Both the position numbers and the translations under genes were made by a program. The notes beneath the pieces are model-generated. The model did not search any database and was not told the DNA's origin. It was given only the letters and a program-made list of their open reading frames with translations. 64,000 nucleotides of DNA from assembly GCF_028858725.1 (NCBI RefSeq), contig NC_084761.1:37560501-37624500 (forward strand). The letters are read 5' to 3'. Origin of the DNA: Colius striatus (lineage: Eukaryota > Chordata > Aves > Coliiformes > Coliidae). This document shows, one piece after another, positions 40,702 through 49,828 of the stretch (its first letter is position 1; every line of letters starts with the position of its first letter).

Positions 40702-42500
40702 AATATCAGAGACTACCAGGTTGGAAGGGACCTCAAGGATCATCTTATCCAATCTTTCTTGGCACAAACATAGTCTAGAAAAGATGACTCATCACCTGTC
40801 AGCTGAATCTTAAAAGTGTCCTGTGTTGGGGAATTCACCACTTCCCTGGGAAGATTATTCCAATGGCTAGTGATTGTCACTGGGAAAACTTTTCCTCTTG
40901 TGTCCATCAGGAATCTTCCCAGGAGTAACTTGTACCCATTACCCCTCACCATTCCATATGATTTCTTGTAAAAACAGAATCTGCACCTTCTTTGTAGCCA
41001 CCCTTTAACTACTGGAACATGGTGATATGGTCTCCCCTAAGCCTTCTTTTCTCAAGGCTGAACAAACACAGTTCTCAGCCCTTTCTCACACAGCAGGCGT
41101 CCTGGTCCTTGGATCATCTTTGTGACTCTTCTCTGGACCCTTTCCAGCCTGTCCACATCTGTTTTGTGTAGTGGGGATCAAAACTGGAAATAGTATTCCT
41201 GACAAGCACTCAGGAGGGTGGGATAATCACTTCTTCATCTCTGCTGGTGATGTCCTTGCTGAGGCAGCTCAGCATCCTGTTGGCTTTCTTTGTGGCAGCA
41301 GCCCACTGTCATGTGGAGCCGCTTGTCCACCAAGGACCCCCACGTCCCTTTCCACAGAGCTGCTCCTCAGCCGGGTAGATCCCAGCCCGTGCTGCACTCC
41401 TGGATTATGTTTTCCCAGGTGCAAGATGTTATGTTTGTCCTTGCTGAACTTCACAGGTTCTTGTTAGAACCACTCTTCCAGCCTATCCAGGTGTTCCTGT
41501 GGGGTGGCTGTCTCTTCCAATCCAGTCAGTTTGGTGTCATCAGCAAACTTCATTGGGGTACACATGATCCCAGCATCCAGACCGCTTTTGAAGATATTTA
41601 ACAGATATTAATGGGCCCAATATTGATCCCTGGAGACCCCACTTGTGACAGGTTCCCAGATGGAGAAGGAGCTGTTTACCCCCAGCCCCTAGGTGCAGCT
41701 GTCAGCCCATGCCCATCACCTCACAGACCCCTTGTCGACTCCAACACAACAGCTTCTCTAAGAGGAGGCTGTGGGAAACTGTACCAAAAGCCTTGGAGGA
41801 ACCCAGGTAGGCCATGTCCCCCACTCACCCCAGCAGGTCACTTTGATGCAGAAGGCAACTGGGTTTGTCCTGCAGGATCTGCCCATGGTTAATCCGGGCA
41901 GCTTTTCCCAACCATGTGCTTCATGGGACTTGTGACAGCCCCTGGGAGGATTCGTTCCATAACTTTCCCAGGGACTGAAGTACAACTGACGGGACTGTAA
42001 TTTCCTGGCTCCTCCTTTAAGCCCTTCTTGTATATGGGGTGACATCAGCCTTCTTCCAGTCTCCCCAATCTCCACGATTTCTCAAAGCTCATGGAGAGCG
42101 GCCTCGCAGTGATGTCAGCCACCTCTCTGAAGATCCTCAGGTGGATATTGTCAGGGCTCATCAATCTGCGGCGGTCACGCTCCTGTAATAGTTCACATAC
42201 CACCTCTTCCTTCATTGGTGGTGGGTCTGTGTTTGCATTAACCTGGATTTGTGCACCCAGGGCCTGGCGCTCAGCAATGCTGGTAAAGGTGGAGGTGAAG
42301 AAAGTGTTGAGAATCTCTACCTTTTCAGTGTTGTTGGTGACTAATTCACTTCTTCTCCATTTAACATGGGGCCAAAATTTTCCTTCTGTTTCTGCTTGTT
42401 GTTTATTTATCTGAACACTTCGTTGTAGCTTTTGACATCTCTTGCCAAATTGAGATGAGCTTTTGCTTTTCTAGCTGCATCTCTGCAGTTTTAGTAATAG
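40702..42500 (-). mobile_element. CR1 LINE, older copy with RT remnants
   Basis: Inverted CR1. The left end reads GACTACCAGGTTGGAAGGGA. CTCTTCTCTGGACCCTTTCC and CACGTCCCTTTCCACAGAGC follow as conserved 3' blocks. CTGTGGGAAACTGTACCAAA at 41769 is the reverse complement of the [10 protein letters not shown] block. CTCCTTTAAGCCCTTCTTGT corresponds to the FKKGKKEE region. No single frame spans it; many indels show age. Confidence 0.88.
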
Positions 42501-45500
42501 GGAGAGATGCTCCTCAGCAAGGATGTGGGATCATGACCTGACCAAAGCAAACTGTGTTTAACATGTGATGGCTGATCCACATCATCACTTCCTGCAGCAG
42601 TATCTCCTGATCTCTGCCAGACAATCATTACATGCTTTTGTTGAATTTCTATGTATGCTCTTTTCTGTAAATTTAAAGAGGACCCTCCCTTCCAGTAAAT
42701 TACAGCTTTCTTTTGGCTTTCAGGCCCGTCTGCAGCTCATGTTTTCACACAGTCTGAGTTGCTTGTGTTTGGCTTTTCTGAGACACTGACTGCGGAGAAG
42801 GTTAAGCAGTTTAGTGGTCCAGTCGATGGTACAAAAACAAACCTACAGATTTCTGATCCAGAGAACACACCAAAACAACACGCTAAAGAGAAACAGCCTA
42901 GCATATGTGCTATCACAGCCACAATGTTTATTTACAAAGCAAGCCAAGTAGGACTACCATCCCTCTGCATTTCCTTAAACATGTACTTTCCGTGCCCAGA
43001 AATTGTCCTGGGATCAGGTCTGTGGTGTGAAGGGAGTGTGGAGTGACCATGAGCACAGGACCTGCAGACAGCAGGCATTTCCAGCACATCTGCCAGGAAG
43101 TTCAACACGGGTGTGCATGGGAGGGCTTGTCCATGGCTGCTGTGGGCTCTGAGATACCCTAGACAACAGTGGATTTTCTGCACTTTCTTCCCAGGGACCC
43201 ATTGTCTCATGTGGGAGACCTCAAAGGTCACCACAGAAGAAAACATTCTGCAGCTTTATACAGCCATCATGAACACCACAGTCCACAAGCCACTGCACTG
43301 AGCTGGGTCAGCACCCCAGAATCTACAGGACCATTTCCAAGCTTTGAGTTGGACTGGTCCTGGGATTGTGAGCACTAGCAATGGGAGGAAAGTAGTGGCA
43401 AAAATGCTTCAGAAAAGCCAATTTCTGCTAAAGGTTGGGGAACCTGACACCTGTAGCTGGAGATGTATACCAAATCCTCTGTTAGCTTTTTACAGCATCA
43501 GAATTTTTCTACCCTCTGCATATACCTCGATAGGGAAAAAATCCACTTTTTTCCCCAAGGGAAGAGATGATTTAATGGTCACTTCAGCAGGGCTATACAA
43601 ATTGCAACACAAGGCAGGTGAAAGCCCTTCACTGTATAAAAGTGCCTCTGTATCCTCTAAAATCTGAAACAGGCTGACTGCTAACAACCATTTTCCAAAA
43701 CCCCATTGACAATGGTTTGCACTATTTGTCCAAGGGCTCAAAGTCCTCTAGACTTCTGGCTCCAGGGCAAGAGGTTCCTAATTACCCAGGTTACAGCACC
43801 AGCACCACCAGATTAACAAAGCACTGGAAGGTGCCTGAGGCCATGTTACAGACTGTGATGGTGAGCAGAGGCAATAGTTCACGCAGCATGCTTAGGCTGT
43901 CTGCAAGGCACCCACAAGCCCATGGCCACAGGAAGTCCAGCTGTAGCTTATTGAATATCCCTCTTTGTAGCAAGCGTGCTGGGGAGTCAGCCAGGTTCCT
44001 AGTCCATGGCCTGTCCTAGGCAGGAAGGCTCAGGAAGGCAGGGCAGGCTGTTCTCTGCTTCCTCTTTGCCCAGCAAACCCAAGGATGTGTCAGCACCTGC
44101 AGCGCCCCACAGCTGGGAGCATGAAATGCTGCTCTCATCCCACTCCAATGGCCCTGATACCCACAGCTCCTGAAGCGGGGCTGGGTTTGCAAAAGGACTG
44201 ATACCAGTGCCAAGGAGCAGCTCACAGCCAGCTACTGCCCTCCTGGAAGAGTTAAGGAGGCTTCTTTGAGGGACTGAAGACCCAAAGGCTGCATTCAGCA
44301 GGTTTCCTTAATAAAGATGCTGCTCCAATGTACTCACCAGAAAACCTTTGCAGCTGTGTGTGCTTTGGGGAAAGGACTTGACCACAGCCTTGCCCAGACG
44401 GACCACTGTGGCAATCTCCAATTAGGGATCATGGCTCATGGCTCACTCTCATCTGGCTTACTTGACTCATGAGGATGCTGGCCCCCTTTTCATCCAGCAC
44501 CTGCTTTTTCCAGCATTGGCACATGCACCAGCCTATACACAGAAGCAGCATTAACAGAAAGCCACTTTTGGAAAATCTGAGGGGTTTCCACTGCCACAGC
44601 TGCTGCACAAAACTGTCTGCACCTCACACATGAGGGCTCTTAAGCTCTAGAAGACAGCAATAGCCCACAATAGCAGACGTTTGTCTTCTAAGCATGACAT
44701 TTACCTGAATAAACAACCACCCATACTCACCTGGCCACATCCCCACAATTAATATTTGTAAGGGAAGCTGGGATTTCAGCGACAATTTCTTTCTGTTTCT
44801 GTACCCTAGAAGGTACTCCAGTGTACATATCTGTCTTCACTTGGATGAGAGACCCTAAAGCACTTCAGGCACAGCCTCTGCTGTCCCCATGTGAAAAAAC
44901 ACCTGCTAGTAAATCACTGCTGCCCTTCAGTAAAAAATTCAAATCAACACATGGGAACAGGAAGTAAATCTATATTATAGTAAAGGTCTAAAAAAAAGTT
45001 TTCCCCCAAAATGCACAGCTCATCAGAGCCAAAGCCCCACAGAGGAACACACCTCAGACCTGGTGGACACCTCTAGTCTGGCCATAAGCCTGCTGTAGCT
45101 GTTGGGGTGAGAGTGGTGGCAGCAAGCAGCCCTGCCAGCTCCCACCCCACCAGCACTCATCAGCCCAACCTTCTCTGCAAGGAAAATCTAGATCCTTGTT
45201 TTGACCCAATACATCTGGAAATGCTTTTGCTCAGGAAACTTGCACTCTGACCATAAAATGGCGTTGTTCTCTTTGGTAAGGGAGTTTTGGAAGAGCAGAG
45301 CCAGATGCATAGGTAGTGCTTTCACAGCACCCGTGCAAGGAGATAGTGATGTTTTACAAACGTATGCCATTTATACGCCATCTAGCCAGTTTTATACCTG
45401 ACCTCCCCGTTCAGGCAGAGTTCCCCGAGACAAGAGGGCAGCAGCGCCCATCCCGGCACCAGGAAGATCTGCGCGGCATTCAACGGTCACAAACTGTTCC

Positions 45501-46898
45501 CGGCAAAACGGGTTTTTCCCACTAGATGGTGCTCAGGCCTTGCTTATGGTTGTTGCTTAATGGTGCATTCAAGGATGTGGTCAGGACTGGGGATGAAGGT
45601 AGCTGTGCACCAGCCAAGGTCTACATGGGGCTGCAAACCTGCCAGTCCCAGTCCTGCCAGCAGTGAGACCCCAAAGCCACCCCCTTCATCTGCCAGTCAA
45701 CAGTATACACCAAGCCTGAGCTACCTTGAGCATTTCTATGGACCATCAGACTTGGGTGTGATGTGCTGTGGCAATTCTGGGGGTGAGTCACCAGCCTGGG
45801 CTGCCTGCAGCCCTGTAGGCCCTTTTGCTCTGATCTGGGTGAGACGGCACAGGAGCCTTTGGCATCTTGTGGATGCTGCCCCACACCTGGGAAGCTGCAG
45901 GCAAACCTCTGCCCCAGGTTGCTTAAATCTCCATATTCCCACAACACTAGGACTAGGCTACGTGGCATAGCTGCCCTGGGAGCACTGGGGCCTAACATCC
46001 TGGCACTGGGCTTAGTGGGCATGTTCCATTTTGCATCTTTTCCACTGGAGAGCACAAGCTCTAGTAAGGCAGAGCCCCAACAGCTGGTGCTACTGATAGC
46101 ACCGGTGAGATACACAGTGTTGTCCTTGTCCTAGTGGTCTCAGCATCAGTCATCCATGCAGGAGCCTTGAGAACCAAGTGTATGGCCCAAAACTTCCCCA
46201 CATGTGGCTGCACAAAAGACAAGGGAGCAGATGCTCTGTGGGTGTCATCGTACCTTATCCCCACATGGGTGCAGTGCCGGCAGGGAGCTCCCTCTCACTC
46301 ACTCGTGCTGAGGTTGGCACCTCCCACTTCGAGACTTGACGCTGTTCCCACTGTACCATTCTCTCCAGCGTGCTGCTGAGCATACCCATTTTAGCAGCTC
46401 CTCAGAAAAAGCAACTTGCAATTGCACAAACAGTGACTAACTTTGGGCACCATCAGTGGCACGGCTCCAGCATGTCTAAGCCCAAACTGGCTCATGTGCA
46501 GGGGCCAGCGCCAGGAAAGGCAGCAGCAAGACCAGGGCATATGGTACTGCTGGAAGGGTAGTGGGGCTGGCAAGTACTACAACAGTGAGATGGAAGGCAT
46601 AAGAGAGATGGATGAGCTAGGGAAGGTGACACTCTGTGGGGATCCCCAGAAAGGAAAAACTGCCCAGAGGAGGCAGATAGCCTCGGGCAGAAGCTGGTGG
46701 GGTTTCATACGCCAAGAGTGTGGGGCTGCTTGGTCAGATTGCATCCACAGAGGTGATGGCTGGGCCAGGGATGTGCTGGGGCTAGAAATCCCTCTGTGCC
46801 TGGGGACCAGCCTCCCTGCAGCATGCTGCTGGTGTCAAAGCAGCTGCCTGAAGTCCTGCCCCAAACATCAAAGTCACAGAGTTAGGTATGGAAATGCC
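42501..46898. other. Intergenic, no gene seen
   Basis: 4.4 kb between the CR1 and the OC-116 3' end. The open frames here (for example 45621-46115 minus, 164 codons) are not recognisable, and none adjoins plausible splice sites. Confidence 0.65.
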
Positions 46899-46904
46899 TT
46901 TATT
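46899..46904 (-). terminator. OC-116/MEPE polyadenylation signal AATAAA
   Basis: The minus strand reads GGACAAATAAAGGCATT, 378 bp beyond the stop codon. This would give a 3' UTR of about 400 bp. Confidence 0.75.
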
Positions 46905-47281
46905 TGTCCATTAGGCTGGAAGTGACACTGTGAGGACAGAGGCTTTATCTTGCCATTTACTTACTCTCCCTGCATCAGTGCACAAACAATGCTACCCTAT
47001 GCTGTGTATCATAGTTGCCGTTATGTGGCTGAACAGCACAGCAAACTCACGCATCGTTGTCGCAGTGCTGGATGCAGCCCTCCTTGAGTTAACAGCAGGA
47101 TTGCATTAATCAGTGATTTTTTGGCTCCTGGGCTGTGAAGCATCACACAACCCTGAGCAGCATGCAGGATGTTTCTCACGCAGGCAAGAGCAGCACCCGT
47201 AGCAGGGATGCTGGGGGGGGACAAGGTGTGGGACCCCCAGCTCCACCACTGGAGCCCTCTGGGGTGGATCCCAGCAACCTC

Positions 47282-49828
47282 TCATAGGGCGCCCTGGCTC
47301 CAGCGGCCATAGGGGTGACCTGAGGCTCCCCACCCTGCGGGTCGCAGCCCTGACTGCTGGCTGTCGCTGTGGCTGCTTTGCTCTCCCTCAGAGGACTGGC
47401 TGCTCTCAGCACTCCCCAGGCTGTTGTAGGGACTGCGGGGGCCACCTCCCACCCCACCAAGGGCATAAAAGGCCCGCTCATGGACATGGAGCTCGTTGGC
47501 ATGCTTCACCTGGTCCACCTGCCTGCTGTGGCCCAGAGCAGCAAACGCCCCTGGCGCTCCGGCCCCCAGCCTCCTGCCATGATGCCCGGGCAGGTGGCTG
47601 ACTCTGGTACCCGCCACTGCCGCCTGGGCCTCACCACCTTGCCTTTGCTCACTGCCACCTTGCTCCTGGCCTTTGCTCACTGCCACACTACCCCTGGCTT
47701 GTCCTGCCTGTGGCGAGGGGTTGCCCCCTACTTCAGTGGCACGCGGCCTGTCCTCAACATCGCCGCCATGGCCACCAACCCTTGTCTGGCTCCCGCTCAG
47801 CACCCCAGGGCTGGCTTTCCTGTGTGGCAGCGGGACTTTGTCCACCCTGGATGTCTTGTCCAGCCCTACTCCACCTGGCTGGATCCTCGCCCCTGCCCCA
47901 GGCAGCATCTCCCCGCTGGGTTGGGCAGTTGCTGGCCCCACTTCCCTGCTCCCCCCTCTTCCTCTCCCAGCACTCTTGCCTGCCTTGCAGCTGCCAGCCA
48001 TCCCCAGAGAGGTGGTGCAGTCCCCCTCACTCATCCTGGGGGAGGCCATAGTGGTACCTGGGCTGGTCTTGGCCCAATTGGCTGATACAGTGGCCTCCCT
48101 GTCACCCCTCTGTCGGGGGGTGGTGACAGACGGGTAGCCTGACCTCCTGTCAAACTTTTGCCCCTCACCTTTCACCTCATCATCATTGCTCCTATGGATG
48201 CCAGCTCCCTTGGCAGAGGTAACATCATCACCAGTGTCCTTCCAGGGGCCAGGGGCCACCAGTCCTTCTCTATCACCAACCTTGGTGGCACCATCCTTAT
48301 TTTCTCCTGTGGGATGGTCATTTCTAGGTCTGCTGGTGACATGATCATCATGGATCAGGGTGGCTGTGGTGTCTGGTCTTTCAGGCTGCCTGTGATCAGG
48401 GATGCCATTATCATCACCATTGCCATCATGTGCTGCACTGACACTCAGCCTGGGCAGGGGGCTGCTGGTTCCCACAGTGGGGATGCCATCATCCTTTCTG
48501 CCATCATGTGCTGCACTGACACTCAGCCTGGGCAGGGGGCTGCTGGTTCCCACAGTGGGGATGCCATCATCCTTTCTGCCATCATGTGCTGCACTGACAC
48601 TCAGCCTGGGCAGGGGGCTGCTGGTTCCCACAGTGGGGATGCCATCATCCTTTCTGCCATCATGTGCTGCACTGACACTCAGCCTGGGCAGGGGGCTGCT
48701 GGTTCCCACAGTGGGGATGCCATCATCCTTTCTGCCATCATGTGCTGCACTGACACTCAGCCTGGGCAGGGGGCTGCTGGTTCCCACAGTGGGGATGCCA
48801 TCATCCTTTCTGCCATCATGTGCTGCACTGACACTCAGCCTGGGCAGGGGGCTGCTGGTTCCCACAGTGGGGATGCCATCATCTTTTCTGCCATCATGTG
48901 CTGCACTGACACTCAGCCTGGGCAGGGGGCTGCTGGTTCCCACAGTGGGGATGCCATCATCCTTTCTGCCATCATGTGCTGCACTGACACTCAGCCTGGG
49001 CAGGGGGCTGCTGGTTCCCAGAGTGGGGATGCCATCATCCTTGCTGCCAAGGGTGGTGCTGGCCTGGGTCGTTTCTTGCTCCCCTACATGGATGTTGGCC
49101 CTCTCAATGAAGATGTTGACCTTGTCGTCCTTGTACGGAGAGATCTGGGTGAAGCTAGTGCCCCTTGCTATGCTGCCCACCTTCCCGTTGGTGACGGTGT
49201 TGCTGCCTGAGTTGGGGATGTAAGTGTATTCATCCACACCTTGGGCATCAATCTGGATGTCTTCCAAATTCTTGGTGACAGAGGCAAGTGTGGCACCTCT
49301 TGTCCCTGTGCCCCGCACAACACCCTCCTGCCCTTGGCCAGGGACGGTGGCTGCACCGCTGCCCTCATATGCACCCTCTCCAGTGGCAGGGGCCCTCTCC
49401 CTCCCAGCTGTTGTGGCCCCCTCCACTGGAACACCCCTGGGGGCAGCATCATCCCTATCTTCACTCCTGACACCAGACCTGTTCCCTGTCACAGCCTTGC
49501 TGGGGCGTCTGCCCTGGGGGAGAATGGAAACATCACCATCAGCTTCAACCATCAAATCCAGATCACCGCTGCCTTCTGAGCTGGATGGGGTGGGGCCTGC
49601 GACACCACGTGGTCGGGTGCCAATGCCTGGGCGAGGACTGAGAACATCTCTGCCAATGCCTGGGGCACTCCGGTTGTCAGGCTTGAGGCTGGTCCAGTCC
49701 TCCATTGCATCAATGCTGCCGTTTTTACCTTGCTCCAGGGACACCCCATCTTCCTTTGGCCCCCACCTGGCATCGTCCTCACCCAGCCGGTGGATGGGGA
49801 CGGTGCTCTGGCTGTCAGCCTCTTCCTT
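47282..49828 (-). CDS. MEPE: OC-116/MEPE exon 5 (large 3' exon)
   Basis: 2547 bp including the stop, one uninterrupted frame. It begins KEEADSQSTVPIHRLGEDDA right after acceptor TTTATACAG. It contains the 78-bp repeat array, the RGD at 48109-48101 and the Ser-rich C-terminal segment, and ends GRWSQGAL. Codons are strongly GC-rich, and the plus strand is also open over long stretches, an artefact of that composition. Confidence 0.94.
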   Translation of the reverse strand, partial: KEEADSQSTVPIHRLGEDDARWGPKEDGVSLEQGKNGSIDAMEDWTSLKPDNRSAPGIGRDVLSPRPGIGTRPRGVAGPTPSSSEGSGDLDLMVEADGDVSILPQGRRPSKAVTGNRSGVRSEDRDDAAPRGVPVEGATTAGRERAPATGEGAYEGSGAATVPGQGQEGVVRGTGTRGATLASVTKNLEDIQIDAQGVDEYTYIPNSGSNTVTNGKVGSIARGTSFTQISPYKDDKVNIFIERANIHVGEQETTQASTTLGSKDDGIPTLGTSSPLPRLSVSAAHDGRKDDGIPTVGTSSPLPRLSVSAAHDGRKDDGIPTVGTSSPLPRLSVSAAHDGRKDDGIPTVGTSSPLPRLSVSAAHDGRKDDGIPTVGTSSPLPRLSVSAAHDGRKDDGIPTVGTSSPLPRLSVSAAHDGRKDDGIPTVGTSSPLPRLSVSAAHDGRKDDGIPTVGTSSPLPRLSVSAAHDGNGDDNGIPDHRQPERPDTTATLIHDDHVTSRPRNDHPTGENKDGATKVGDREGLVAPGPWKDTGDDVTSAKGAGIHRSNDDEVKGEGQKFDRRSGYPSVTTPRQRGDREATVSANWAKTSPGTTMASPRMSEGDCTTSLGMAGSCKAGKSAGRGRGGSREVGPATAQPSGEMLPGAGARIQPGGVGLDKTSRVDKVPLPHRKASPGVLSGSQTRVGGHGGDVEDRPRATEVGGNPSPQAGQARGSVAVSKGQEQGGSEQRQGGEAQAAVAGTRVSHLPGHHGRRLGAGAPGAFAALGHSRQVDQVKHANELHVHERAFYALGGVGGGPRSPYNSLGSAESSQSSEGEQSSHSDSQQSGLRPAGWGASGHPYGRWSQGAL

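Noticed and set aside
45621-46115. 164-codon minus-strand frame before the OC-116 3' end
   Set aside because: No family resemblance, and overlapping plus-strand frames of equal length show composition rather than coding.
48158-49223. Plus-strand frames of 350 and 273 codons across the OC-116 repeats
   Set aside because: They are shadows of the minus-strand exon, whose frame is supported by splice sites, signal peptide and family motifs.
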